In this document: positions 50,919-59,942 of the stretch, one piece after another
Layout of the letters: the number at the start of each line of letters is the position of its first letter
How positions within the stretch are numbered: the stretch's first letter is position 1
DNA from: Oscillibacter hominis
Lineage (GTDB): Bacteria > Bacillota > Clostridia > Oscillospirales > Oscillospiraceae
Assembly (NCBI RefSeq): GCF_014334055.1
Contig: NZ_CP060490.1
Location: 1,364,001-1,428,000, forward strand
Direction of reading: 5' to 3'
DNA: 64,000 nucleotides
Notes under the pieces: generated by a model
Databases searched by the model: none
What the model was told of the DNA's origin: nothing
The model's input: only the letters and a program-made list of their open reading frames with translations
Program-made: the position numbers and the translations under genes

Positions 50919-51162
50919 TTGATATCAGCTATGAACGGGAAAATAGCGGGATATGCGTCCTTCAGAGAGGGCCGGTCACCCGGCTGCGAGCCGGCCTGGG
51001 ACGTGCTGCTTGGTTCGCCCGGGAGCTGCCGTGGAGACACGGCCGGAGCGCCCTCCGTTATCCGGGCAGCAAGTGCGCGCAGTCATCCTGCGTGAATTTG
51101 GGTGGTACCGCGGAAGATGGCCTTTCGTCCCAATTTGATGGGACGAGGGGCTTTTATTTTTG
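50919..51162 (+). ncRNA. T-box riboswitch (tRNA-Phe-responsive)
   Basis: The leader has the Stem I element AGAGAGG (50964-50970) and distal GC-rich arms, a candidate specifier TTC (51014-51016, Phe codon) on the 3' side of Stem I, and the T-box bulge TGGTACCGCG (51103-51112). A terminator hairpin follows (about 51119-51150; TCGTCCCA/TGGGACGA core, then CTTTTATTTTTG). Uncharged tRNA-Phe would stabilise the antiterminator. The TGGT bulge pairs with a tRNA ending A-CCA, consistent with tRNA-Phe. Helices were judged by eye. Confidence 0.92.
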
Positions 51163-51232
51163 TCCCCGCAACCCAAGCATCTCATCATCAGTTTTCCGCA
51201 GCCCACTGCGGAGCGTTAAGAGGAGTGTCAAC

Positions 51233-52258
51233 ATGAAGCAGCAATTGGAGCAGATCCGAACCCACGCGCTATCGTCCATCGCCGGCACCCGTGCCGCAGC
51301 CGACCTGGAAGCGCTGCGTGTTCAATACCTGGGCAAAAAAGGCGAACTGACCGCTGTCTTGAAACAGATGGGCAAGCTGGCCGCCGAAGAGCGGCCCATC
51401 ATCGGCCAATTGGCCAACGACGTCCGCGCCGCCGTGGAGGCCGCCATCGAGCAGCAGTCTGCTCTGCTGGAGCGTCAGGCTCTGGCCGACCGGCTGGAGC
51501 AGGAGACGGTGGACGTCACCATCCCCGGCACCCGCCAGGAGGTGGGCCACGCCCATCCCATGTATCAGGTGCTGGACGAAATCAAGGACATCTTCATCGG
51601 CATGGGCTTCCAGATCCTGGACGGCCCTGAGGTGGAGCAGTCCGACTACAACTTCACCAGGCTCAACACGCCGGACGACCACCCCGCCCGGGAGTGGTCC
51701 GACACCTTCTATTTTGACAACGGCTCCAAGGCCCTTCTGCGGACCCAGACCTCCCCCATGCAGATCCGGGCCATGGAGACGGTGCCCCTGCCCATCCGGG
51801 TCATTGTCCCCGGCCGGGTGTACCGCAAGGATGAGGTGGACGCCACCCACTCCCCCATGTTCCATCAGATCGAGGGCCTGGTGGTGGACAAGGGCATCAC
51901 CATGGCGGATTTGAAGGGCACGCTGAACACAGTGATCCGCGCCATCTACGGCGAGAACACCGTCACCCGCTTCCGCCCCCATCACTTCCCCTTCACCGAG
52001 CCCTCCTGTGAGATGGACATGCAGTGCCACAAATGCGGCGGCAAGGGCTGCCCCACCTGCAAGGGCGAGGGCTGGATCGAGGTGCTGGGCGCAGGCATGG
52101 TCCACCCCAAGGTGCTCTCGGGCTGCAATGTGGACCCGGACGTCTACTCCGGCTTTGCTTTTGGCATGGGCCTGGAGCGGTTGGCCATGGGCCGGTTCAA
52201 GATCAGCGACCTGCGGCTGATCTTTGAAAACGACATGCGGTTTTTGAAGCAGTTTTAA
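51233..52258 (+). CDS. pheS: Phenylalanine--tRNA ligase alpha subunit
   Basis: A 341-residue class II synthetase subunit. It starts MKQQLEQIRTHALSSIAGTR with an N-terminal coiled coil (residues 1-85) for tRNA binding. Catalytic motifs: HPMYQVLDEIKDIFIGMGFQ, FDNGSKALLRTQTSPMQIRA, VPGRVYRKDEVDATHSPMFH (motif 2) and YSGFAFGMGLERLAMGRFKI (motif 3). ATG 51233 has AAGAGGAGTG upstream; an open frame extending into the T-box leader is not coding. Followed 13 bases later by pheT. Confidence 0.98.
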   Translation: MKQQLEQIRTHALSSIAGTRAAADLEALRVQYLGKKGELTAVLKQMGKLAAEERPIIGQLANDVRAAVEAAIEQQSALLERQALADRLEQETVDVTIPGTRQEVGHAHPMYQVLDEIKDIFIGMGFQILDGPEVEQSDYNFTRLNTPDDHPAREWSDTFYFDNGSKALLRTQTSPMQIRAMETVPLPIRVIVPGRVYRKDEVDATHSPMFHQIEGLVVDKGITMADLKGTLNTVIRAIYGENTVTRFRPHHFPFTEPSCEMDMQCHKCGGKGCPTCKGEGWIEVLGAGMVHPKVLSGCNVDPDVYSGFAFGMGLERLAMGRFKISDLRLIFENDMRFLKQF

Positions 52259-52271
52259 GGAGGAGAGAGAA

Positions 52272-54968
52272 ATGAAGTTATCCAGAGAATGGCTCAATGA
52301 ATTCGTCGACGTCCGGGACATCGGCGAACGGGAGTTCGCCGAGGCGATGACTCTCTCCGGTTCCAAGGTGGAGGTCACGGAGGACTTAGGCGCGGAGATT
52401 CAAAATGTGGTGGCAGGCCGGATCGTCCGGATGGAGCACCATCCCGACTCCGACCATATGTGGGTCTGCCAGATTGACGTGGGCGAGGCCGAGCCGGTCC
52501 AGATCGTCACCGGCGCCTGGAACATCCACGAGGGCGACCTTGTGCCTGTGGCCAGGCACAAGGCTCTGCTGCCCGGCGGCGTCAAGATCGAAAAGGGCAA
52601 GCTCCGGGGCGTTTTGTCCTGCGGCATGCTGTGCTCTTTGAAAGAGCTGGGGCTCACCGCGGCCCACGACTTCCCCTATGCGGTGATCCAGGCCGCCGCG
52701 CTTTTGAACGACTATCATCCCCTGGACAGGGAAAAGCCCTCCATCCCCGCAGACGTCCAGCCCGGCCACAGGATTTTCGGCAAAGTGGTGGCGGCAAAGG
52801 TGCTCTCCGCCACGGCCGACGGCGACAGCTACCATTATCTCTGCAAGCTGGAGACCGGAAGCGGCGAGGCGGAGGTCCCCACCGCCTGCCAGAACATCCA
52901 TTCGGGCGACCTAGTGGCCTACGACACGGCCAAGGGCCTCATCTGTACCCTTGCCGACCTCCACGCCCAGCAGGAGGAGTTCCCCCACTGCATCGAAGAC
53001 GGCATCTGGGTGCTTCAGGAGGATGTGAAGCCCGGCGACGACATCCGAGGCGTCATGGGCGCGGACGACCAGGTGGTGGAATTTGAGATCACCCCCAACC
53101 GCCCCGACTGCCTCTCCGTCATCGGCCTGGCCCGGGAGGCCTCCGCCACCTTTGGCCGTGAGCTTCATCTCCATACCCCGGAAATCCGCGGCTGCGGCGG
53201 CAGCATCGCGGACCTGGTGGACATTGAAATCGAGGACGGCGACCTCTGCCCCCGCTACACCGCCCGGATGGTGAAAAACGTCAAGATCGCCCCTTCCCCC
53301 AAGTGGATGCGCCAGCGGCTGCGCAACAGCGGCGTGCGCCCCATCAACAACATCGTGGACATCACCAATTACGTGATGCTGGAATACGGCCAGCCCATGC
53401 ACGCCTTTGATTTCTCCTGTGTGGAGGGCGGCAAAATCGTCGTCCGCACCGCCCGGGAGGGCGAGACCATCCAGACGCTGGACGGCAACGAGCGCAAGCT
53501 GACCACCTCCATGCTGTGCATCTGTGACGAGCACCGGCCCGTCTGCGTGGCGGGCGTGATGGGCGGCGCCAACTCTGAAATTGTGGGCGACACCGCTCAG
53601 GTGCTCTTTGAATCCGCCAACTTCAACGGTGCTTCCGTCCGCCGCACCGCCACCGCCCTGGGGATGCGCACCGATGCATCGGCCCGCTATGAAAAGGGGC
53701 TGGATCCCATGAACACCATGAAAGCCGTGCAGCGCGCCTGTGAGCTGGTGGAGCTCTTAGGTGCCGGCGAGGTAGTAGACGGCGTCATGGACGTGATCGC
53801 CAGGGACTCCAATCCTGTCACCGTCCGTCTGGAGCCGGGGAAGGTCAACGCCCTGCTGGGCACCGACGTGAGCGAGGAGGAGATGCGCCGCATCCTGCTG
53901 AGCCTCGGCTTTGAGCTGGAGGGCGACCTCATCCGCGTGCCCTCCTGGCGCAGCGATGTGGAGCATTACTCCGACATCGCCGAGGAAGTGGCCCGGTTCT
54001 ACGGCTACAACAAGATTCCCACCACGCTGATGCGGGGTGCCACCCTCCGGGGCGGCTACAGCCCCGTCCAGCATCTGGAGCGCTCGGTGGGAGCACTTTG
54101 CCGCACCCTGGGCTACAGCGAGATCATCACCTACTCCTTCATCAGCCCCGCCTACTACGATAAGATCAACCTCCCCGCCGACTCCCCCCTGCGCAATTCC
54201 ATGCGGATTCTCAATCCCTTAGGCGAGGACACCTCCATCATGCGCACCACCACCCTGCCCTCCATGCTGGAGATCCTGGCCCGGAACTACAGCTTCCGCA
54301 ACAAGTCCGCGTGGCTCTACGAGCTTGGCCGGGTCTACTTTGCCAAAAACGACGGCAGCGGCATGGCCGACGAGCCCAAAGTGCTTTCCCTGGGTGCCTA
54401 TGGGGAGGGCTGCGACTTCTTCCATCTCAAAGGCGCTGTGGAGGCCATCCTCAGCGGTCTGCGCATCAGCGGAGCGGTTTACACCGCCGTCCGGGACAAT
54501 CCCTCCTACCATCCCGGGCGGTGCGCCCAGGTCAGCGTGGATGGGGAAGTCATCGGCGTTTTCGGCCAGATCCACCCCAATGTGGCCGCAAACTACGGCA
54601 TGGACACGGAGGTCTATGCCGCTGAACTGAGCTTCAATGCCCTCTATGCCCATAAAGGCGCCGACCCCATTTATACGCCGCTGCCCAAGTACCCCTCCGT
54701 CACCCGGGATATCGCAGTGGTATGCCGCAGGGAGATCACCGTCGGCCAGTTGGAGGACTGCATCCGCCGGGGCGCCAAGGGTCTTTTAAAGGATGTGGCC
54801 CTGTTCGACATCTACACCGGCAAGGGCGTCGCCGAGGGCTTTAAGAGTGTGGCCTTCAACCTGCAGCTGCGCTCCGATCAGCGGAACCTGACCGCCCAGG
54901 AGGCGGACGAGGATGTGCAGAGCATCCTGGATCTGCTCAAGGCAGAGCTGGGCGCTGTTTTGCGCTAA
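52272..54968 (+). CDS. pheT: Phenylalanine--tRNA ligase beta subunit (with extra internal domain)
   Basis: An 898-residue beta subunit, about 100 residues longer than the usual 790-805. The N-terminal tRNA-binding OB-fold (about 40-150) has [20 protein letters not shown]. Between DFPYA (about residue 138) and [20 protein letters not shown], which are adjacent in ordinary PheT, lies an insert (about 140-240) that itself looks OB-like ([39 protein letters not shown]). The rest is normal: B3/B4 editing domain ([33 protein letters not shown]), B5, and the C-terminal anticodon-binding fold. Confidence 0.96.
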   Translation: MKLSREWLNEFVDVRDIGEREFAEAMTLSGSKVEVTEDLGAEIQNVVAGRIVRMEHHPDSDHMWVCQIDVGEAEPVQIVTGAWNIHEGDLVPVARHKALLPGGVKIEKGKLRGVLSCGMLCSLKELGLTAAHDFPYAVIQAAALLNDYHPLDREKPSIPADVQPGHRIFGKVVAAKVLSATADGDSYHYLCKLETGSGEAEVPTACQNIHSGDLVAYDTAKGLICTLADLHAQQEEFPHCIEDGIWVLQEDVKPGDDIRGVMGADDQVVEFEITPNRPDCLSVIGLAREASATFGRELHLHTPEIRGCGGSIADLVDIEIEDGDLCPRYTARMVKNVKIAPSPKWMRQRLRNSGVRPINNIVDITNYVMLEYGQPMHAFDFSCVEGGKIVVRTAREGETIQTLDGNERKLTTSMLCICDEHRPVCVAGVMGGANSEIVGDTAQVLFESANFNGASVRRTATALGMRTDASARYEKGLDPMNTMKAVQRACELVELLGAGEVVDGVMDVIARDSNPVTVRLEPGKVNALLGTDVSEEEMRRILLSLGFELEGDLIRVPSWRSDVEHYSDIAEEVARFYGYNKIPTTLMRGATLRGGYSPVQHLERSVGALCRTLGYSEIITYSFISPAYYDKINLPADSPLRNSMRILNPLGEDTSIMRTTTLPSMLEILARNYSFRNKSAWLYELGRVYFAKNDGSGMADEPKVLSLGAYGEGCDFFHLKGAVEAILSGLRISGAVYTAVRDNPSYHPGRCAQVSVDGEVIGVFGQIHPNVAANYGMDTEVYAAELSFNALYAHKGADPIYTPLPKYPSVTRDIAVVCRREITVGQLEDCIRRGAKGLLKDVALFDIYTGKGVAEGFKSVAFNLQLRSDQRNLTAQEADEDVQSILDLLKAELGAVLR

Positions 54969-55000
54969 GCGGCCAGGAGACGAAGTTTTTGCTTTTCCCC

Positions 55001-55029
55001 TTTACAGAATTGGGAAAAACGAGTATACT
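55001..55029 (+). promoter_or_regulatory. ireB promoter
   Basis: TTTACA (55001-55006), 17-base spacer, TATACT (55024-55029). Confidence 0.75.
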
Positions 55030-55084
55030 AAGGACAAGATTTTTGGCCTATCTGCACAGCCAACAGAGAAAAGGTGGTGTCTGT

Positions 55085-55330
55085 ATGGACGACTTTACCC
55101 GCAAATTCAACCTGGTGGAGGAACGTGACGCGCAAATCCACGAGATTCTCTCCACTGTTTATCAGGCGTTGGAGGAAAAGGGATACAACCCGATCAACCA
55201 GATCGTCGGCTATATCCTGTCCGAGGACCCCACCTATATCACCAACCACAACCACGCGCGCACGCTGATCCGTAAAATTGACCGGGATGAGCTGCTGCAG
55301 GTCTTGGTCCGCAAATACCTGGGGCAATAA
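55085..55330 (+). CDS. ireB: IreB family regulatory phosphoprotein (UPF0297)
   Basis: An 81-residue protein starting [20 protein letters not shown] and containing [20 protein letters not shown] and [20 protein letters not shown], all hallmarks of IreB. In enterococci IreB is phosphorylated by the PASTA kinase IreK and affects cephalosporin resistance. The threonine-rich N-terminus expected for phosphorylation is reduced here to Thr5. AAAGGTGGTG precedes the ATG. Independent unit with promoter and terminator. Confidence 0.95.
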   Translation: MDDFTRKFNLVEERDAQIHEILSTVYQALEEKGYNPINQIVGYILSEDPTYITNHNHARTLIRKIDRDELLQVLVRKYLGQ

Positions 55331-55349
55331 CAAATTCAATGAGAGTAAT

Positions 55350-55411
55350 CCCGCAGTGTTTTGGGAAAGGTTACAAAGGTACCTTTTCCAGGCACTGCGG
55401 GGTTTTTTCTT
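55350..55411 (+). terminator. ireB terminator
   Basis: Long interrupted hairpin: outer stem CCCGCAGTG/CACTGCGGG and inner GGGAAAGG/CCTTTTCC, followed by GGTTTTTTCTTTTT. Confidence 0.8.
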
Positions 55412-55481
55412 TTTCGTCAAATTCCCACATCTTCCCCCTTTGATTCCGTGAAAATGACGGTAAAAAACAGGCAACAGGTAA

Positions 55482-55510
55482 TTGACAAATCGGAAAAAAT
55501 CTGTTACAAT
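55482..55510 (+). promoter_or_regulatory. Promoter before the 100-residue protein gene
   Basis: Perfect TTGACA (55482-55487), 17-base spacer, TACAAT (55505-55510). Confidence 0.85.
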
Positions 55511-55540
55511 TTGGTTACAATTTTGAAGCGAGGTGTAACA

Positions 55541-55843
55541 ATGGCAGAAAGCAAAACCGCCAAGCAAGAAGGTCTCATGTACAAAGGGCATCCGCTCCGC
55601 CGGGTCGACAATCTGATTTACTATGGCTCCATGGCCGATAAATATATCATCATGATGCAGGTGCTGGAAAGCAAAAAGGAGCAGGATCTGGATATGGCCA
55701 CAAAGGTCTCCGTCCAGCTGCAGCTGACCGATCCCGATTTGAAATCCCGCGACCGGGTTGTCAAAAAGAGCGAAAAAGACAGCCTCTACTCTGCAATGGA
55801 TGTTGCAGCCATCTGGCTGGAGCGTGCATTGAGCGGCAAGTAA
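55541..55843 (+). CDS. Conserved-looking protein of unknown function (100 residues)
   Basis: Starts MAESKTAKQEGLMYKGHPLR after GCGAGGTGTAACA. It contains NLIYYGSMADKYIIMMQVLE, ATKVSVQLQLTDPDLKSRDR and SLYSAMDVAAIWLERALSGK. It is soluble, balanced in charge, with no Cys. The sequence style is that of conserved proteins in Oscillospiraceae, but I can name no family. It has a strong promoter and lies 46 bases before a cell-wall endopeptidase gene without an intervening terminator, so they may be co-expressed. Confidence 0.75.
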   Translation: MAESKTAKQEGLMYKGHPLRRVDNLIYYGSMADKYIIMMQVLESKKEQDLDMATKVSVQLQLTDPDLKSRDRVVKKSEKDSLYSAMDVAAIWLERALSGK

Positions 55844-55889
55844 CTTCACTCCCATTCTATACAAATGTCGAAAGGAAGCGTAAGAGAAG

Positions 55890-56786
55890 ATGAGACGTTT
55901 CGCAGGAAAGGCCACCAAAGTTTTGATTGTTTCCGCCGTTATGACGGCATGTTTGGCAGTATCCGCTCTGGCCGCCGACATTGGAATCGGCGTCGGCGCC
56001 ACCACGGGTTCTTCCCTGCGGCTCCGCTCGGAACCCAACACTTCCTCCGCCACCGTCACCTATCTGGACAAGGGCGTGGCGGTTTCCATCCTGGAAAAGC
56101 TGGACGGCTGGTACAAGGTCAGCTTTGAAGGCAGCACCGGCTATGTGTCCGCCGACTACCTGGTTGAGGATCAGGACGGCGTGTTCACCTCCTACGGCCG
56201 GGTCAACAGCGACGGCGTAAACGTCCGCGCGGCGGCTTCCACCGACAGCGGCGTGGCCGCCACCCTCTCCAAGGACACCTATCTCACCGTAAACGGCTTC
56301 ACCGACGGCTGGTACAGCGTCACCTGCAAGTACGGCACCACCGGCTATGTCCGCAGCGACTTTGTGGATCTGACCACCGACTCTTCCTCCGGCAGCGAGA
56401 TGGGCAAAAATGTGGTGGCCACCGCCAAGCAGTACTTAGGCACCCGCTATGTCTACGGCGGCGCCTCCCCCAGCGGCTTCGACTGCTCCGGCTTCACCAT
56501 GTATGTCTACCAGCAGTATGGCTATTCCCTGCCCCACACCGCGACCGGCCAGTGGCAGTCCTCCTCCGGCACCAAGGTGTCCCGCAGCGAGATCCAGCCC
56601 GGCGACTTGGTGTTCTTCTGTGACCCCAGTCGCTCCAACGGCAAGGCCTGCTCCCACGCCGGCATCTACATCGGCGACGGCCAGTTCATCCACTCCTCCT
56701 CCTCCAGAAGCGGCGGAGTCATCATCAGCAGCCTCTACGACGACTACTACAATACCTACTATGTCGGCGCAAAGCGCTTGGGCTGA
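55890..56786 (+). CDS. Secreted NlpC/P60 endopeptidase with two SH3 domains
   Basis: A 298-residue peptidoglycan hydrolase. Signal peptide to ALAA (about residue 29). Two bacterial SH3 domains follow (about 30-95 SLRLRSEPNTSSATVTYLD; about 100-165 VNVRAAASTDSGVAATLSK). The NlpC/P60 catalytic domain (175-298) has FDCSGFTMYVYQQYGY (Cys199), HAGIYIGDGQFIH (His256) and the usual third polar residue region HSSSSRSGG. It cuts the gamma-D-Glu to diamino acid bond. AAAGGAAG precedes the ATG at slightly long spacing. Confidence 0.95.
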   Translation: MRRFAGKATKVLIVSAVMTACLAVSALAADIGIGVGATTGSSLRLRSEPNTSSATVTYLDKGVAVSILEKLDGWYKVSFEGSTGYVSADYLVEDQDGVFTSYGRVNSDGVNVRAAASTDSGVAATLSKDTYLTVNGFTDGWYSVTCKYGTTGYVRSDFVDLTTDSSSGSEMGKNVVATAKQYLGTRYVYGGASPSGFDCSGFTMYVYQQYGYSLPHTATGQWQSSSGTKVSRSEIQPGDLVFFCDPSRSNGKACSHAGIYIGDGQFIHSSSSRSGGVIISSLYDDYYNTYYVGAKRLG

Positions 56787-56806
56787 TCTGAACGGAATAC
56801 ATACGC

Positions 56807-56840
56807 AAAAAGCTCCTCCCGATTATGGGAGGAGCTTTTA
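56807..56840. terminator. Bidirectional terminator between the NlpC/P60 gene and folD
   Basis: 14-bp stem AAAAAGCTCCTCCC with its near-complement GGGAGGAGCTTTTA, six-base loop; T-rich on both sides for the two convergent genes. Confidence 0.85.
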
Positions 56841-56850
56841 TCATGAACTT

Positions 56851-57693
56851 TTACTTGGCCTGATGACGCTGGGCTGCGGTGAGGATGTTGCGCAGCAGGA
56901 TCACCCGGGTCATAGGGCCCACGCCGCCGGGTACCGGCGTGATATAGGACGCCTTGGCGGAGACCTCGGCAAAGTTCACATCGCCGCAGAACTTCCCCTC
57001 TTCGTTCCGGTTCATGGCCACGTCGATGACCACCACTCCCTCTTTGACCATATCGCCGGTGATGAGATTCCGCTGTCCGGCAGCCGACACCAGGATATCC
57101 GCCTGGCGGGTGATCTCAGAGAGGTTTTTGGTCTTGGTATGGCAGGTGGTGACGGTGCCGTCATTTTGGATCAGCAGCTGGGCCATGGGCTTGCCCACAA
57201 TGTTGCTGCGGCCCACCACCACGCACCGCTTGCCGGCCACGGAAATGCCATAGGCGCGGAACATCTCCATAATTCCCGCCGGGGTGCAGGGCAGAAAGTA
57301 GGGATCGCCTGTCATCATGCGCCCCACGTTGGCTGGGTGGAAAGCGTCCACGTCCTTATCCTGGGCAATGGCCTCGATGACCCGCTGTTCGCTGATCTGC
57401 CGGGGCAGGGGCAGCTGAACCAGGATGCCGTCGATCTCCCCACATTGGTTGAGTTCAGCGATCAGCTCCAGCAGTGCCTCCTCCCGGGTCTGCTCCGGCA
57501 GCAGGTACTCCCGGCTGAGAAAGCCGCACTGGGCGCAGTCCTTCTCCTTGTTGTTCACATAGACCCGGGAGGCGGGATCGTCCCCCACCAGGATCACAGC
57601 CAGCCCCGGCTTTCGGGGCAGTTTTTTCGCCTCTTCCATCAGCCGCTCTTTCTCCTTTGCGGCCAGCGCCTTTCCGTCAATGTAAACCGCCAT
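56851..57693 (-). CDS. folD: Methylenetetrahydrofolate dehydrogenase/cyclohydrolase
   Basis: A 280-residue bifunctional one-carbon enzyme. Signatures: VILVGDDPASRVYVNNKEKD, GILVQLPLPRQISEQRVIEA, FLPCTPAGIMEMFRAYGISV, KRCVVVGRSNIVGKPMAQLL, and the C-terminal TPVPGGVGPMTRVILLRN. Its catalytic Lys is in VNNKEKDC. The start overlaps the end of lgt by 17 bases with GAGGAGG before the ATG, so it is translationally coupled. Last gene of the operon. Confidence 0.97.
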   Translation of the reverse strand: MAVYIDGKALAAKEKERLMEEAKKLPRKPGLAVILVGDDPASRVYVNNKEKDCAQCGFLSREYLLPEQTREEALLELIAELNQCGEIDGILVQLPLPRQISEQRVIEAIAQDKDVDAFHPANVGRMMTGDPYFLPCTPAGIMEMFRAYGISVAGKRCVVVGRSNIVGKPMAQLLIQNDGTVTTCHTKTKNLSEITRQADILVSAAGQRNLITGDMVKEGVVVIDVAMNRNEEGKFCGDVNFAEVSAKASYITPVPGGVGPMTRVILLRNILTAAQRHQAK

Positions 57694-58657
57694 CGGAATC
57701 CTCCTCTCCGGAGGCGTGGGACTCCTTCTCCGGTTCCGCCGCGTCTGCCGCAGGCTCCATGACGGCCTCTGCCTTTTGGGCCGCCACCCGGTTCACCATC
57801 AGCTCCTGCGGATCATGGGGATGCAGCTTGATATGATAGAACAGCAACAGTGCCGCCAGAATGGCCACCACCAGGGACAGCGCCTGGGACACCCGGATGG
57901 GCTCGCCGAAGAGCGTCCAGTCAAAGAGATAGAGGCTGTCGGTCCGCAGCCCCTCGATCCACAGCCGGCCCAAGCCGTACCAGAGGAAGTAGAAGCAGGT
58001 ATTTTCTCCGTCAAATCTCCGGGCCTTTGTCACCACGAAAAAGATCAGGAGCAGTCCGACCACGTTCCACAGGCTCTCATAGAAAAAAGTGGGATGCACT
58101 TCAATATACTGCGCGGCGCTGGTCCATAGGCGCATCCGCCAGGGCAGCGTTGTCTCGGCGCCAAAGGCCTCCCGGTTCATAAAATTGCCCCAGCGGCCGA
58201 TGGCCTGCCCGATCAGCAGCCCCATAACGCAAAGGTCTGTCATGGCCCACAGCTTGATTTTCTTATGCCGGCAGTAGAAAAATGCCGTCAAAAACGCGGC
58301 GATCACCGTGCCGTATATGGCCAGCCCACCGTCCCAAATAGCCACGATCTTTCCCCAGTTGGGGCTTCCATCGGCATTTTGAAACAGCGACCAGTAAAAA
58401 ATCACGTAGTAGAGGCGGGCGCCTAAGATTCCAGCTGGCGTACCCCAGAGCACCAGATCCAGCACATTGTCCTCCGTGATTCCAAAGCGTTTGGACTGCT
58501 TCATGCAGAACCACAGCGCCACCATCAGTCCCAGTGCGATCAGAAACCCATACCAGTACACCCCGTGGCCAATGTTCAGCATTTTGGGACTGGCGGTAAA
58601 TTCCCAGTCCCCGAACAGTCCCGGAAAGCTGATGGGCATATCCTTTAATGCGGTCAA
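57677..58657 (-). CDS. lgt: Prolipoprotein diacylglyceryl transferase
   Basis: A 326-residue membrane enzyme that adds diacylglycerol to the lipobox Cys of prolipoproteins. Seven membrane helices with GVYWYGFLIALGLMVALWF, IWDGGLAIYGTVIAAFLTAF and the Lgt signature IGQAIGRWGNFMNREAFG (the HGGL motif is replaced by the common Bacillota form DGGLAIYG). Initiation is at TTG, seven bases after AAGGAGG. The C-terminal 40 residues are an acidic Ala/Glu-rich tail not needed for the family. Several lipoproteins in this window would be its substrates. Confidence 0.96.
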   Translation of the reverse strand: MTALKDMPISFPGLFGDWEFTASPKMLNIGHGVYWYGFLIALGLMVALWFCMKQSKRFGITEDNVLDLVLWGTPAGILGARLYYVIFYWSLFQNADGSPNWGKIVAIWDGGLAIYGTVIAAFLTAFFYCRHKKIKLWAMTDLCVMGLLIGQAIGRWGNFMNREAFGAETTLPWRMRLWTSAAQYIEVHPTFFYESLWNVVGLLLIFFVVTKARRFDGENTCFYFLWYGLGRLWIEGLRTDSLYLFDWTLFGEPIRVSQALSLVVAILAALLLFYHIKLHPHDPQELMVNRVAAQKAEAVMEPAADAAEPEKESHASGEEDSDGGLH

Positions 58658-58670
58658 TTTGCGTTCCTCC

Positions 58671-59942
58671 TTAGTCCTTCGGCAGGATCATCGACAGCGC
58701 CCGGCGGCTCTCCACAATGTTCTCCCGCAGGAAACGAATGATGTCCTCCCGGTCCACGGTGTCAAAGACCTCGGGAAACCGGCAGGCGTCGTATCCTTTA
58801 AAATACCCTTCCGACAACAGCATGGCGATGTTCTCAAAGGAGTTCAGGGACCGGATCATGGAGCCGAAGGTGGACTTGCGGATCTGCTGGAAGTAGGTCT
58901 CGTCGATCCCCTCCCGAACCAGCCGCCCGGCCTCCTCCGTGATACTCTCCGCCACAGCCCTGGGGTCTCTGCTGTCCCCTCCGGCGTAGAGATAGGCCAC
59001 GCCGGGCAGCATCTCAAAAGCGCCGCCAAAGGTGCCGTTGATCAGCCCCTTGTCATAGAGCCTTGCATAGAGCGGGCTGGAGTCCCCCAACAGCACATCG
59101 CAGGCGATTTCGCCCACAATGCTCTCCCGGAGCTCCTCCCCTTTCCCCGGCGGCGTACAGCGATACCCGCTGAGGAACATGGGCATGGAGACCTCCATCC
59201 GCATCTCGGTCTCCTTTTGGCTGACTGCGTCCGGCTCCTGTCCGCCGTAATCCCGCTCAATGGGAGCCGCAGCTCCCCGGCCGGGCAGCTCCTGGTAAAC
59301 AAGGTCCATGATGCGCTGGGGGTCCACGTTGCCCACCACGCACAGCACCATGTTGGAGGGCGTGTAAAAGGCCTTGTGGCAATCATAGAGCGTCTCGGCG
59401 GTGATGTGGGAAATGCTCTCCACCGTGCCTGCCACGCTGACCCGCGCCGTGCTCTTTTCATAGAGACACTGCATCATCCGGGTGTAGACCTGCCATTCCG
59501 GGTTGTCCTCGATCATGCGGATCTCCTGGCCGATGATCCCCTGCTCCTTGGCCACGCTGGCCTTGGTGAAATAGGGCACGGTCACAAAGGAGAGCAGGAT
59601 TTTCAAATTCTCCTCAAAGTGCTCGGTGGAGTCAAAATAATAGGCCGTGATGGCGTTGGAAGTAAAGGCGTTCGGCTCCGCCCCGTTCTTCGCCAATTCC
59701 TGGAGGGCATTCCCCTCCTTGGTGTCGAACATCTTGTGCTCCAGGTAGTGGGCAATACCCGCCGGGGTGTCCAGCCACTGCCCGTCCCTTAAAAACCGGA
59801 GGTCCATGCCGCCGTAGCGGGTGGCGAAAAAGGCGTAGCTCTTGGCGTGGTGCTCCTTGGGCACCACATAGAGCTTCAGCCCGTTGGGCAGCGTCGTCTC
59901 GTAAACGGATTCCCCAATGCGGTCGTAGTTGGTTTTGTTCAC
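58671..59942 (-). CDS. M16 family zinc protease (YmfH-like, active)
   Basis: A 423-residue peptidase of the pitrilysin family. The inverted zinc motif HxxEH is intact in GIAHYLEHKMFDTKEG, with the downstream Glu in the ENLKILLSFV region and GQEIRMIEDNPEWQVYTRMM. The start is GTG in a GTGA overlap with the upstream M16 gene, with AAAGGAG before it. YmfF/YmfH-type pairs probably act together as a heterodimer; their substrates are unknown. Followed by lgt after 13 bases. Confidence 0.92.
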   Translation of the reverse strand: MNKTNYDRIGESVYETTLPNGLKLYVVPKEHHAKSYAFFATRYGGMDLRFLRDGQWLDTPAGIAHYLEHKMFDTKEGNALQELAKNGAEPNAFTSNAITAYYFDSTEHFEENLKILLSFVTVPYFTKASVAKEQGIIGQEIRMIEDNPEWQVYTRMMQCLYEKSTARVSVAGTVESISHITAETLYDCHKAFYTPSNMVLCVVGNVDPQRIMDLVYQELPGRGAAAPIERDYGGQEPDAVSQKETEMRMEVSMPMFLSGYRCTPPGKGEELRESIVGEIACDVLLGDSSPLYARLYDKGLINGTFGGAFEMLPGVAYLYAGGDSRDPRAVAESITEEAGRLVREGIDETYFQQIRKSTFGSMIRSLNSFENIAMLLSEGYFKGYDACRFPEVFDTVDREDIIRFLRENIVESRRALSMILPKD

